Assembly (NCBI GenBank): GCA_963969395.1
Contig: OZ017797.1
Coordinates: 14,384,001-14,448,000 of the forward strand
Source: Pseudoscleropodium purum
Lineage: Eukaryota; Streptophyta; Bryopsida; Hypnales; Brachytheciaceae
Reading direction: 5' to 3'
DNA length: 64,000 nucleotides
Shown here in pieces: positions 13,083-25,430 of the stretch. Every line of letters begins with the position of its first letter. Position 1 is the first letter of the stretch. The notes under the pieces were generated by a model. The model was not told the origin of the DNA. It saw only the letters and a list, made by a program, of their open reading frames with translations, and made no database searches. A program made the position numbers and the translations under genes.

Positions 13083-14839
13083 TAGTCAAAGTTTTTGAAA
13101 TTTCCACACATCTTCATACTACTATAGCTTCTTAGCAACTAGGTTAAAAAATAAACAACTAAAAGTATACCTAAATTTTTGAAAAAACATTGATCTAATT
13201 TGTCCAAAAAAAATAAGAATGCATTAAAAGATTGCCTAATTTCATAGAAATTCTACTCGCATTCAATTCAAAATTCAACTTATTCTAAACAATCTTGTAT
13301 CATTCCTTTGTCAATAATTGTAAATGTACATTGCAAAGTTTTTGCATTGCCATTTTGACCATTTTAAAGCACAATTCTCTTAAAAACAAAACATCTTTTT
13401 CACATGCAATAATCGTTGATACTTAACAAAACCATGACACATAAGGTAAAGAGTTTAGGGTTTTGGAGGTCAAGACAAGGATTTAAGTAAATGCAACCAC
13501 CACAGATGAAAGTAGCAGCAAAGATCTAAAAAATTGAAGAACAGCTTGGATGAATGCCTAACTTATTTTAATTATATTTTTAAATTCTTCAAATTAAATA
13601 TATTATATTTTGAATTACCTAACTATTTTTTATACTTTACTTAATTATTAGGCAAAAAGGTGTCCAAGCTACTAGGAAACTACAATAGTTTGGTACAAGA
13701 TCATGTGCATTTTTTTTACTTTCTTTTTTCAATTTTTCATCTTTACATGAGTAAAAATAGTTTTGGATGTTTAAGGGTTAAAGACTTGGTTGTCCTACTT
13801 GGGCTACAATAACCAAGACAAAAACTACTAAAGTTTGAGCTTTGGTATGTTAGGCATCACTTCCACGAGCTGACTTGTACACCTGATTTTGAGCTGATTA
13901 CTAAAACTAACCCAGCTATATATTGCATAAAATGTACTGTACCCCCTTTGAAAATGGGAGCATAGGGTTGCTTTGGGGTGATCAACAGTTTGAAATTTCA
14001 TAGTTTTTTCACATGTTGTCTCAAGAATAGAAGGTAAGAGAGTCTCAAATCCTCTCTCAGTTGCCAATAAGGCTTTTGGGGGGACATTATAGTGCCAAAT
14101 TACAACCTAAAACAAGTTAATTACAAGAACCATGCTTAGATGCTTTTTAGGACGATTCCAGATGAAGTTAAATTCAATCTACAGACTGCCCATAGACTGT
14201 ACATTCCGCAGTACTGGTAGATCTTACAGCATTGCATTGTCACGTACTGCCAAGCTTGAGTTTCTTGATTAAGTTAAGTTATGTTCCAAGCCCCTCGGTC
14301 CAAACTCCAAAGGCTACAATTATACCGTTATCTTGCTTGACGTGCTGTGCTGGGGATTGCAGATTATCAGGGAGGCCATAGCACCACGGAACTTGGATTG
14401 TTTCTTGAGCTAAGCTATGGTAAGTTAGAATTGAAGTAACAGCCATTTGCGGTCACGTAAGCATTTCAGCCTGTTCAGGAAATGGGAAATTCGTTGAGAA
14501 ATTGAGCTCAATGTGTGCAAACATAAGGATGAGGATTAATGCCAAAAAGAAAACAATTTTTTTTTTCCAAAGAATGAATATTTTATTCAATACAAATGTG
14601 GATTTTTCATTTGGACCCATTCCGGTCTTATAGACTCACCTATTACGGTTAGCTTTGGCACTAAAACCCTAAACAAAGAAGGAAGAGAGATGAGTGGACA
14701 AAAAAGTACAAACAAAGAATATTTTTCAATGAACAATGCTCTCAATTGTTCTCCACAATAGGTTACCTAAACAACTATCATGCATAGAGGGATTGTCCAA
14801 AATAGGTACTTCTACCTTAGTAGCGTATGTGATCATGTA
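13083..14839. other. Intergenic DNA, no gene seen
   Basis: AT-rich, with a more GC-balanced patch at about 14,130-14,480. No convincing exon was found on either strand. Confidence 0.45.
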
Positions 14840-15118
14840 AGGTGGGCACCCCCAAAAAATTTCACTATGCTACTGTGTCTAGTTACCATTATTAAACTAA
14901 TCAAATTTTCATACTTTCTTTTTGACAAGTGGAAGGAGGTTTCAACACACTAAAGAATGTGACATTTGGATACAATATGGAAAAGTTATAAAGGGTCAAA
15001 GTTTTTTGGGAATTGGTTCTATAATCGTTTCTTCTACATATATACATATAAATTTTGAAGATGCACTTAGAGTGGTGATGGTGGTATTCGAGTAGTGACA
15101 CATTTGAAGTACCTACCT
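14840..15118 (+). mobile_element. MITE family B, copy 1 (279 bp)
   Basis: The left end is AGGTGGGCACCCCC and the right end is the complement of AGGTAGGTACTTC, flanked by TA. The interior matches 35,359-35,629 along its length; both share a 'ttggatac.atatg' segment and a 'gtttcttc.acata' segment. Non-coding. Confidence 0.75.
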
Positions 15119-17345
15119 TAAGCTTAAGCTTATTTGGAGTGAGAGTCAAGTACCTCTCTTCCCAAATTATATTTGTACATCTTGGCCTCCAATAGGCCTC
15201 AATTCCTAGTGCAAAATGACCTGACTCAAAGACTAGTTTCCCAAAAGAATGGAATGGAAGGTATCAAAACCTATGCATAACCTATTTTGAAATTCTAGTA
15301 AGTTGATCATCCAAAATTGTTATAATCTAAAAATCAAATTGTCAATATTTTCCACAATTAATTCCATGCATACTAGACAAAGTAGTATTTTACTTTTGTA
15401 TAGATAAAATTAAAAAATTCAAGCACTTTCATGTCCAAAAAGAAATATCAAAGTGGGACAATTTACTAAAAATCTCCATTGTCAAGAAGTTGTTAGGCCT
15501 TGAAGGGTTGAAGGTTAAATGACCAAGAAAATTTGATAAGTGATATTATTCATGAACTTAGGAAAAATGAAATATAAGTGGTTTAGTAATAGTTTTCCAA
15601 AATTCTAGTAATATTTTTCAAATTTTCAAGTTGAAAACATAGGAGATTCAATACATAACACTCCATATTAGATTCACCTTGTCACCTTTGGAGCATGGAA
15701 TGTCTCAACTTTCATTCATTGCTTCAATAAACTCCTCCCTTCTCATTGGTTGTCTTTCAAAAATTGTAGTAGTTTTGGATTGTGGAAGTATTCATTTAAT
15801 GCCATTTTTATAGATTTCAAAGAACAAAAGGTGCTTCAATGAGGTGCTTCTACCTTGGGCCTTATTTGGTACTATTTAATTAGATTCACTATTTATTATT
15901 ATTATTTTTTAAATATGTTGAAGTGAAGGTAAATTGTAAAAGGTCTTATGACAATTGAAATCAATAAAATAGTAGAAAAAACTTTTATTCTAAAGAAATT
16001 GCAACTAATTAGTGTATAATATTTGCAAAGAGGAATTTTGGAAATCTATGAAAAGAAAATAAAGGAAAAAATTTTAAAAAGGAAAAAATTGAATTTAGTC
16101 ATTTTCTGTTGCTAGAGTGGATAAGAGTTTTTTATAAAGTGGATCAACTTATTATCATCATGATATGCAATTTGAATATCTTAGGACCACCTCTAAGAAG
16201 GACATATTTTTTTTAGAGGTGTGTATTTGTTTTACAAATCAAACTCAAGTGGAAGAAGAATTTTTTGATGGAAATTATAATTTCTATAAATTTTTGAAGT
16301 GGTTACAAAACTACCCATAGAATGAAGTCATAAACGCCCTATTAATAGTCCATAACAGCCTTGGAGTATATCTATTAGCACTTAAGTATCCACCAATCAA
16401 GGACTAACATATTATCCAAGTTCGAATTACTGCATTGATTTTGCCAAAAAAGTAAATGACTGTTAGTGACTTTTGTGGTGGTAATGGGACCAAAAGTAAG
16501 ATGGTAGTAATAGGCACATAGTAGAGATGGGCTAGTTTACCTTATAGATGTTATATATATATATATATACTATTTCCATCAAATTGACTGCGAAGAAAAA
16601 TTATTTTATAAAAATTCCAATGGTATTTGGGATGAATGCAATGTTATTTGGATGAAAGATTGGTTAAAGACACTCTATTCGTCATCTAAAATATAGACAT
16701 TAGAGTGCTTATGACCCCTAGAGGATTGAATTGAATGACCATTGAATGTATGCAAGTAAAGTCGGGTAGGTGTGTATGAAGTCTATTTTTAATGGATTTT
16801 CTTCAAATTTTAATACAAGGTGTGAAAATGTCCCCCCTAAGTAGGAGTATATATTTTTTTTCTTATTAGGTGCTTGGATCAAAAGTTATGCTACTTTGAA
16901 CTTTTTAGGGTAACTTTGGGCAATATGTACAAAATTCCTCTTATAATTTTCAAATTTGGTAGGTATGTAATTTCCATGATACAAAATGCAAATGTCCCTC
17001 CAAAATGATGAGATGTAGTATAAAAATCTCACCTTAGGAGGAGTTAAAATTTTGATAGCCCCCTCAAGCAAGGTTGGGAAAAAAAAAATTCTTCTAACTT
17101 CAAACGTTATAATCTTTCAATCCATGTAGTCAAAGTTTTTGAAATTATTTCTACACAATCCAATAGTAGTCTAGTACAAATTTGTATAGTTGAATTTTGA
17201 AAAAAGCACAGATTTGTATAGTTAAAAGTAATAGTTCTTCACAATTTGTGCCCAAAATGTGCCTTTGTCCTTTATGGGGTTTCAAGAAGATGGCACTGCT
17301 CATTGTTTAGGACTTTTGCACACACACACACCCCAGTTGACAACT
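15119..17345. other. AT-rich intergenic DNA with decayed repeats
   Basis: No gene seen. A segment at 16,215-16,330 resembles, in inverted orientation, 30,395-30,510 and the core of MITE family A, so it is probably a decayed relative. A (TA)n microsatellite lies at about 16,551-16,569. Confidence 0.4.
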
Positions 17346-17558
17346 AAGGAGGATTGACCCCTCTATTGCCCCACCAAAAATTGGCCCCTATTTTGTACCA
17401 CTTAAATTTTGTATTTCATCATGTACCCAAGTGAATTTGGAGTCTTTGACTGTAAACATGAATTCAGAATTTGCAAATTTTATCATATTAGGCAAATAAA
17501 AACTTGAGTGTTTTCTACAAGGGTAAAACACGGGACAGTGGAGGGGTCAATCCTCCTT
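17346..17558. repeat. Exact 18-bp inverted repeat pair
   Basis: AAGGAGGATTGACCCCTC at 17,346-17,363 is the exact reverse complement of 17,541-17,558. The arms are separated by 177 bases. This could be the end of a small inverted-repeat element or an incidental hairpin. Confidence 0.75.
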
Positions 17559-18900
17559 CGTGGCTGCCGACTGATCGTCCTCCTACCGTCCGTCCGTCCG
17601 TCCTTCCTTCCCCCCAGTTTGTTCCTTTCCTTTTTTTTTGTTTTCTTGTTCATCAATGGAAAGCGAGAACTCATTGCGGCCGACGGAGGCCCGATGATGC
17701 CCTGATGAGTCTCTCCCCAATGATGACTGGCGTGCCCACTCCGTCCATTGTGGGTAGTGCAAATGATGACTGAGTGTCCCTGTTCCTTCAAGATGCAACT
17801 AGAATTAATAATAATAATAATAAGTTCGGCAAAAGGCCGGGCAGGCAGGCAGGTCTGTCAGTCATCCCAAGATGAACTCAAGGGGACGAATGGCCTCACT
17901 ATCCTGCCATAGCTGAAAGCGGCAGACACTGCAGTGCACTGCACTGCACTCAAGTCCAGTTCTTAACTTCAGCTTAAGCTATAGTAACTTAACTTTCCCT
18001 TCACTTCCCTTCACTTCCCTTAACTGCAGTTAAGTTAAGTTCATGTCCAGCGGTCAGGTTACTCATCAGGTCAGGAAACTGAAGGCAGCGTCCATTACGA
18101 GGTGAATGATGCTGTCAGAGGAATGATACAACGGATGATGCATGATCATGTCAGGGGAGAAGTTACGGCCTCGCAGATTCGGTTGGTCTGCCAGGGATGC
18201 CCTGTCAGGCGCAGGCAACCTGCGGAGCTCCATGCCTCGCCCGCAAGGGCACTAACGTAAGTTAAAATGGAGTCAAACGAAAAGGTAGGACCGAAACGGA
18301 ACTTTGTCATTGCTACCGTACAGGACAATGTGCACTCACTTGACATGACAGTGTCAAAAAAATAAAATAAAATTTGAAGCTGGAGCACAGTTGGTACTGT
18401 ACTAGTGGGTTTTAGGCTTTTAGCCACTTGTCGATGAGCCATTGATGACAATCACATTTGGGGTCGATGGCTCCAACCCACTCGGGCAAGGCATTTCATT
18501 TGCTTCCCCCCCCACCCCCCCCCCAAAACAAAAACAAAAAACCCAGCAATGACAAAGTCAGCAAGTCGTGCAATGCGATGCAGAAATTGCTGCATGGGCA
18601 GGAGCTCAAGCTTAGTCAGATCATTCTTGGGCTCTGGTAGTCTACTCCCTCTGTCTCAAAGGAAATTTGTGGTCTCTACTCCCTCTGTCTGTCTCAAGAG
18701 AAAACCATGGTCTGTACTTCCTGTGTCTCAAAATGAATCTGTGGTCTCTAAGGTGAAGGCACCAATTACCAACCACACCCAGTACCCAACAAATAGGGTG
18801 AGCTATTTCCAACCTTAGCCAGTTCTCAAGCTTGAAATTTGATTTTTCTGTCCTTTTCAAGGTTGGAACTAGTAAGGCCATGCCACATTGGTTGAAGTAA
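17559..18900. other. GC-richer intergenic block with microsatellites
   Basis: This block is clearly less AT-rich than its surroundings. It holds a (CCGT)n repeat at about 17,587-17,603, an (AAT)n repeat at about 17,806-17,823, a TGCAC repeat near 17,935, a TTCCCTTCAC repeat near 18,000, and a C-rich tract near 18,490-18,530. Open frames occur on both strands, as expected from low stop density in GC-rich DNA, but none has recognisable domains. It may be a promoter region or a decayed gene. Confidence 0.35.
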
Positions 18901-20970
18901 TGAGCAAGAGAGTATTATCTTGTATGATCAAAATTGGAAGACTCTAGACATTGCTTATGGGTCAAAAGTTCTTTTGGCTCCCCAATGCACTGTAATTTCA
19001 ATTTTCTAAATAAAATCTGAAAATTAGCAATCTTCATATTTCCTATCGTCCTACATGGGAAAAATATACACCAACTCATACTACATAGAATCTGCTCCCA
19101 AATTGCTTATTTGATCAGTTATTAGTGCTTCCATCTCAGAGGGAGATTGGTCAAAGTACTATAGATTTATCTTGAAATAGTGGGAGTATTTGATAATGCC
19201 AAATTGCTTAGGATGGGATGGGAAAGGTAAAGAGGAAAATTCCAAACCCAAGTCATGTTTCAATGATTTATTGTTGGAGAATAATGGTCCAAAATTGTAA
19301 TGTCACAAAGGAGGAGAAATTTAAAGGACATGTTGAATAGTAGTGTGCATCATGTTAGATTTTTACTTGAAATAATTAAATAGAGCATTGCACCTCATTG
19401 TCATTTTGATTCAACCTTGCTTGCAAAACTGACCCATCTTTTTTTTTTTGTCTAAAATGAACACCCTCTATACATAAGGGTATAGGGTCGATTTTGATAA
19501 CACCTATTTTTCAACACTTTAAAAATTAGTCATAGTTTATTCATACAAAGTCCAAAAAATGCATTGTAAGAGGACTCTAAATCCTCCTCAATATGACTAT
19601 CAACAAGATTCAACAAAAGCTCTTTAAATTCAATAATAGAAACCATGCTCAAATCCTTACTTGAAGAGTAGAAGATGCTCTTAACTTAGTGATGTTTCAT
19701 TATATTTGGGCCACGAACATACATAACAAAAATTCCATGCCAAATTCTTGGAGCCGCTGAAGCAGTCAAAGCAAAATGAAAACGGAAACGGAGGAGCAGC
19801 CTTAGGAGGTGGATGACTTCCCACCGGAGAACCTTGAACCCAAAGCAAACATCATCACCTGCAGCAGCTAAGCTTGAGCTTAAGTTAAGGTTAGCTGCAG
19901 CAGTCACTCCTCTGGAATTGCAGTCAGTGATCCTGCAAGCTTGCATTGTCGCCATCTCCCCAAACAAATGGAATTGTTTGGCCCGCCATTCATCCCTCCT
20001 TCCCATCAACGTAACGCCGCTTTCCCTCTCCCGTGACCCCATCTCTGTTGCTTCACCAGAGCCTCACATGCAGCTGTGGCCGCATTCCTACCAGCTTTCA
20101 ATAATCCTCTTTGCACTTGAGTTGGTTTCTTGGCTGGATATATCATCATTTGCTGCTGCGTATTTGGTGATGGTGGAGGCTTTTTCCATGATGTTTGGCT
20201 CTTCCTGACGCACCCTGGGATGCCGTTATTGAAACTGGTAACAAACGTAGGATAGAATTCTGGGATTTTTACTGTACCATGCATTGCATACATGTGGGTT
20301 GTAGTCTTTCTTGGAGGCTACTGAATGCGTAGGCGATTTCGATTGGCATCTTTCTGTGCTCTTTGAGAATGAGATGGAGAGGACCGAGAAGGTAATTGAA
20401 TAGATGGATGGATTATACAGAAGTGCGGTATCTTGTCTTTTCTCTCTTGGATAGGTTGCTGGTGCATACTGAGAAGGGATAATGTTTGCTAAAAATCGCC
20501 CACCTCAAGAGAGTGTAGTTTTCTCTTCTGCTTTCATTTTCTAGTATTTTATGAGAGACGCATTTGCAGATTCTTGAGACGGAGTTGTCCAAGCTCAGTT
20601 GCAATCCCTCTTTCCATGCCAGTTTTTTCATGTGAGCTGCATTGGTGTGAGTGACAAGTTTCCAGATTTCTTAGAGCTTTTACTGTTAGTGACATCTCGG
20701 TGACTTGAGGTCTAGCTGCGCTCTTCACACCAATGCTCGTTCCAGACTGAGGCAATAACCAAACACTGAGAGCTGCTTTGAGTAATCGGGCAGGGCCCTT
20801 TCTGTTGAAAGAGAGTTTCAGCTCCGAATAACATTTGTTTGGTGATTTCTTAGTGAGTGTATTATATTCTTTAAAGAAAATTTCCAAGGCTGTGATTGAT
20901 TTGTCATTTGTTACGTACTGGGGTCTCTCTCTGTATCCTCTCTGTTGCTTCTTTCCAGAATTTCCCTAAC
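18901..20970. other. Intergenic DNA upstream of the secreted-protein gene
   Basis: AT-rich to about 19,690, then more GC-balanced up to the gene start, so the second half probably contains the promoter and 5' UTR of the gene starting at 20,971. An 8-bp inverted pair, GCAGCTAA and TTAGCTGC, lies around 19,863-19,897. No supported exon was found. Confidence 0.4.
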
Positions 20971-22281
20971 ATGAGGGACGTGAAGTATCTCGTGCTGCTG
21001 GCATGTCTTCTCACAGGTATGGAATATTTATCTTCGCTCAATCATTCCTAAAAATTCAGCACATGCAATGCTTTCTGCATTTCTGAGACGAAGAAGCAGT
21101 AGAAGCCCAATAAGATTTTTTTGTTTACCATTAAGAATGTCTACACCGAAAGATTGCAGCCATTACGAGCTACGTCATCAGTGATTGTTGCCCTACCTGT
21201 GGTGTGTGTAGGCGAGGCTGCTTTTGCTCTTGGACTTTGCCAACCCCAGGTTAGTATTTGCATCCGTATATTTCAAATGACTCGCAATAGGACATATGAG
21301 AAAGTAATATGAGGCCTGACACTTGGTGACAATTTTCAGAATACTGAGACAGGTGAAGTAATTAACTGTATAAATCACTTTTTAGGGTTTTCAAACATAA
21401 AAAACCAACCGGAGTTTCAAAACATACGCAGGGAAATAGTCGGTTGCAATGAAGCAAGATCAACTTGCACCCAAAGTGAGCTTTACTCTAGTCTTGACAA
21501 TCTATCTCATGCTTGGTCTCGAAACTCACTTAGTAACGAGCGTTGTGCTGTGGTAGCTTAGGTTTTGAGATGCCCTCAACCCTCTCTAACTGCAGTGCCT
21601 CGAGGGAAAAGTGGACTCTTATCCAACGCGTTCACAACTTGGCATGTGAACGTTGTCCAATGATAATTATCAGGATACACTGACATAGGATGTGCAATCA
21701 CAGATTGGGTTGAGTGGTCACCGCAGGCAAACAATCTCAGAAGAAACCATGATCGCTTTCAGGACAAAAGTTTCAATATAATTCTTCAGTTACATCTGTG
21801 TCGATGGTGAGGCAACATGGGAAGTCAGATTCTTTGTAAGGAGAGAAAAGGAGAGTCATTTCATGCAAGGTGAGCCAGATTCTTCGTGAAATGCACCTGG
21901 AGTAATTTAACACATTCTTGTTTGACTGGCATGTCATACACGCAGGCCTCGGACAAGAAGCAGGGATGCCACATTACCCCTGAAATTGATGCATCCACAC
22001 TGACCAATGCCACATTCAGCCTTACAAATGGCACCCTCCTCCAGATTTCCCCGAGTTTTCAAGAGCCAATTTTCAAGCACCACAGGGACATGATCATTCC
22101 TCGGAGGAAGCTGGGTGGATTCAGGGAGTGCTCCCCGTGCACCTGCTGTGACTCCACTCGGCGCTGGTGCTTGCCCACCGTCTGCTGCTACCAGATCGAT
22201 TGCGGGGTCCGGGACCTTCCCTTTGGAATCTGCTCTTTTACTCCCATTTCATGTTCATGTCTAGGGTGCAGAGACAAGTAG
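20971..22281 (+). CDS. Small secreted cysteine-rich protein, DUF7866-type
   Basis: The model has three exons: 20,971-21,016, 21,212-21,249 and 21,946-22,281. All introns are GT-AG and the phases agree (1, then 0), giving about 139 residues. Exon 1 encodes a short hydrophobic signal peptide (MRDVKYLVLLACLLT), so secretion is expected. The C-terminal third is packed with cysteines (ECSPCTCC, TVCCYQIDC, SCSCLGC), the spacing typical of the plant DUF7866 family, preceded by a basic RRKLGG. A dibasic site ahead of a Cys-rich block is compatible with a processed peptide, but that is inference. The function of the family is not established. The last exon alone is the most certain part. An unspliced reading starting at 21,886 is possible but would lack the signal peptide. 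Confidence 0.8.
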
Positions 22282-22560
22282 GTAGTTTGATGTTAACTTA
22301 AGGCACTTACTTGGTCAAGACTAGGTGTTGGGTATTGGATTAGGACATCAATAAGCAGCCATCTCAAAGTGGGAGCAGTTGCACAAGTGCATTTCTCATT
22401 TCTCCTTTGCCATTAGCATCCCTGTCAAATCTGGTTATCAAATTCATTGCCAAATCCAATTTGCATTATAATGACCGTGTTGGCCACTGCATCACTTTCT
22501 TTTCGAAGTGTTACCAACGTGACCTTAAACCATCGCTATGGAATGACTTTCAACTTTATA
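22282..22560. other. 3' flank of the secreted-protein gene
   Basis: Probably 3' UTR and spacer. An open frame at 22,407-22,607 runs into the MITE and has no recognisable content. Confidence 0.4.
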
Positions 22561-23103
22561 AGGTAAACCTGCCTATGACAGGCAAATCACCCATGACAGG
22601 CACCTAGGGAACCCCCCATTACAGTCTTCCATCAACCCATGAGAAACTTTTTCTTAAAAATGGAATTAAGACTACATTAGGTTGATTTGTAGTTGTCATC
22701 AAAGCCTTGGAATATGGTTATGGAGTTATTAATAACTGTGATAGAACATTGACACCTTTCTAGTGTAAACTGTTAGTAAAAATTATTTTTTAATTTCTTT
22801 ATGTCATATCCATGTTAGGAAATCTTGTAACCCTGTTAAAGAATGTTATGACTGCTTAGGGTGGTAAGATGACCATCATGGAAACACTTTTCTGCTGATT
22901 TGGGGTAGTCTACAGACTTTTTTGGGCAAACTGGACACCAAACTTCGAAAATTCACAAAAAATTCATATTTTGTCGAAAAAATAAAATTCTAGTTGCTTC
23001 CTTCATTTCTCACATTTGTCTTTGTACAAAAAAAAATCAGATTTTTTTTGTCAATGGCAATAGGACAGATCAGCCATTCTGCCTGTCATAGGCAGGTTTA
23101 CCT
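22561..23103 (-). mobile_element. MITE family A, copy 2 (543 bp)
   Basis: The left terminal repeat is AGGTAAACCTGCCTATGACA, mirrored at the right end and flanked by TA at 22,559-22,560 and 23,104-23,105. It is the inverted copy of 12,540-13,082 with the same length, and most positions are identical by eye. Non-coding. Confidence 0.85.
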
Positions 23104-23378
23104 TACATGGCGCAACATGCCTTTACTGAATGGTTTTGAGTCCTTCTCACAAAGATGTAAGTCATGTAGTTATATGACACTTCATAATTTCATCAAGTCT
23201 CGACTTTTAACATTCATAGAAACTTCAAGAATTCTCAAAAAACGAAATTAAAATTGCATGCAAAAAGAATTTGATTTCCATCTGTCCTAGAGGAGAATAA
23301 ACCTATATACAATTGTGATTTTGACTCTTTCTAACTTATGCACAAATGAATGACAATTAACTTACAAATTCTACCTTA

Positions 23379-23814
23379 AGGTAAAATAGTCCATCATGAT
23401 CAAATGACCCATGGCGGACACTTGAGAAGTGACCCCATGATGGTTATTATCAATTTTTGAAAGTTTGGGCTGCCCTCAATGTCTCACTTGACACTATAGG
23501 AGTGATTAGTGACCCCGTTAGGAACACATAACTTTTTCAAGGCCCACCAAGTTAGAAAATATTTTAACTATTTTGGGTGAAGAAGGTGAACATTATGGAT
23601 ACATGTTTTGTTGGTTGTGGAGTAGTCTACAAATTGTTTTGGGCAGATCACTTCAAAAAATCATAGAAAATTCATACTTTGTTGGAAAAAATATAATTTC
23701 AATTGTTGTTGTTATTTCTTACACTTGTTTGTATGTGGGGAATTTTTTTTTTCTAAATTCAGCCATGGCATGAGTGCAAACTCAAAATTCTGACCATGAT
23801 GGGCTATTTTACCA
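23379..23814 (-). mobile_element. MITE family A, diverged copy 3
   Basis: The ends are GGTAAAATAGTCCATCATG and its near complement. The interior shares the 'tggggtagtctacag'-like and 'tcatattttgt'-like segments with copies 1 and 2, but the terminal repeats have a different sequence after GGTAAA. This makes it a sister subfamily. It lies 275 bp beyond copy 2. Confidence 0.65.
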
Positions 23815-25289
23815 GTGATATCCAGTGAGCCCCCAGGTGATTTACCACCTTCCATCAGTAGACTGCACACTTTGACAGCTACAGTACACTATCTTAGTGC
23901 AGTTGCAGCCGCAGCCTCACCCTGCAAAAGAAGTGGTGTCAGACGGAGCAGGGGAGTGAAACTTTTGTTTTAACGCAACAAATATGAAGGCACGCAACCC
24001 CAAGGTACCGTTTCTTCCACTAACAGACAGAGAAGGTATGGAGGTATCCATCCGTCAGGTTAATTATGATAACAACCCAACCCGACGGAAGGTGGGAACG
24101 CCGGTCGTTTTGCATCCTTGAAAGGGAACCTGTAAGCAGTTCGACATGCAAGTGTGGGCGCCGCTCGCAGCCTCTCTCTGCGCTGCATCCTGCGTGGCCC
24201 TCCTTGTCCTGTGCAGGGCTTTTTTTTGGAACAGTGTCCCCCTTGCTGGCTTCACTACATAGGCCAGTTTTGGGAGGGATGAAGCTAGAGAGGTCAGATT
24301 TCTGACAGTCTGGCGAAATTTCGCCAAAAATAAAAGCCCTGGTCCTGTGTCTGTCTGGTCTGTATTTGTGTCTTGTTTCTGTTGAGTCATGTCTGTTCCC
24401 GCCAGGCTTCTTGTGGCTGATGGGCTTGTATTTTTTCCCCTGACTGTTTCATTTGTTTAAATGAAAGGGAAATTAAGTAGAAAGGGAATCTGCACAGTAC
24501 TAAATTTGACTTTTTTTTGGTTTTCAAACAAACAGTTAAGTGGCCTTTCTTTCAAGAAGCATTAGAGGATTTCTAGGGGGTCAGGAGGGCCATTTCAAGC
24601 GAGTGCTCCTCGCAGTTTTCTCCATGCAATTTCAGTGAACAGATGTTTCTAAAAAAATTAATTTTAAATCATTCTTGAAATGAAGAAAAAAGTTGAAAAA
24701 AAAAATCATTTTTTTTTAGACATGGCAATCGTTGTGCCACATTAGCGAACTCTTGCAGGGTAGTTCTCGTAGTTTGGGAATTGCCGGCAACTCACAATCC
24801 TCCAGAGGATTGAAAATCTCTCTAATGGTTATGAGTTTGGTGGCTTTTTCATTTTTGGGACTAGAGTTGAAGGTGGTCAAATCTAAGTATGTAATTTTGG
24901 AATAAATTTTTTGTATTTGCTAGCTTTGCACAACTAATGAAATGAGGTTTTGGAAACATTGTAGCAATGGTGTATAGAGCCATGATTATAGTTTGGCATT
25001 TTTAAACAAATTTACGTACATTTTTCCATAGGCTTGAAGCTACCTATTTTTCTTTTGCGATTAGACATTAAATTGCTTCAAAAAAATAATTGTTCCCCAG
25101 TGAACAAAATTGTCTTATATAGCTCCTCAATCCTTGATATAAATGATAAATGCCTCCAAAACATCTAGAGGACTATTGTTTGGTTATACAATGTTATGGG
25201 GTGTGCTAAATTGTCCTTAGCTTGGAAGGATGTTGATGACACTAAATGTGCAATGGATGATAAAGAATCTTTCTATGTAAGACAAAAGT
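23815..25289. other. Intergenic DNA, GC-richer at 23,880-24,420
   Basis: Short frames on both strands at 24,064-24,390 have no recognisable domains. A possible start-plus-donor occurs near 23,993-24,035 but no partner exon was found. The remainder is AT-rich. Confidence 0.35.
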
Positions 25290-25430
25290 GGAAACATTCA
25301 TCCTTGGAATTTTGCATGAAAAGAGAAGGTCTTGCACAATAGTTTGACCTCCAATGAATGTTCTTGGATTTTTTTAAAGCACATGATTCATACATTACTA
25401 AAAAGGATGATTCCCCATTACAAGAATTTT
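25290..25430 (+). repeat. Dispersed repeat D3, copy 1
   Basis: Shares an ordered set of words with 46,690-46,825: 'attcatcct', 'agtttgac.tccaatgaa', 'gattc.ca.a.tacta.aaa.gatg'. The similarity is diverged but collinear over about 140 bases. Confidence 0.55.

Noticed and set aside
17483..18881. Several overlapping open frames in the GC-richer block
   Set aside because: Frames are open on both strands at once and translate to low-complexity or repeat-derived sequence.
19686..20293. Open frames of 95-131 codons on both strands as genes
   Set aside because: They overlap one another antisense and lie in the probable promoter/5' UTR of the secreted-protein gene; no domains seen.
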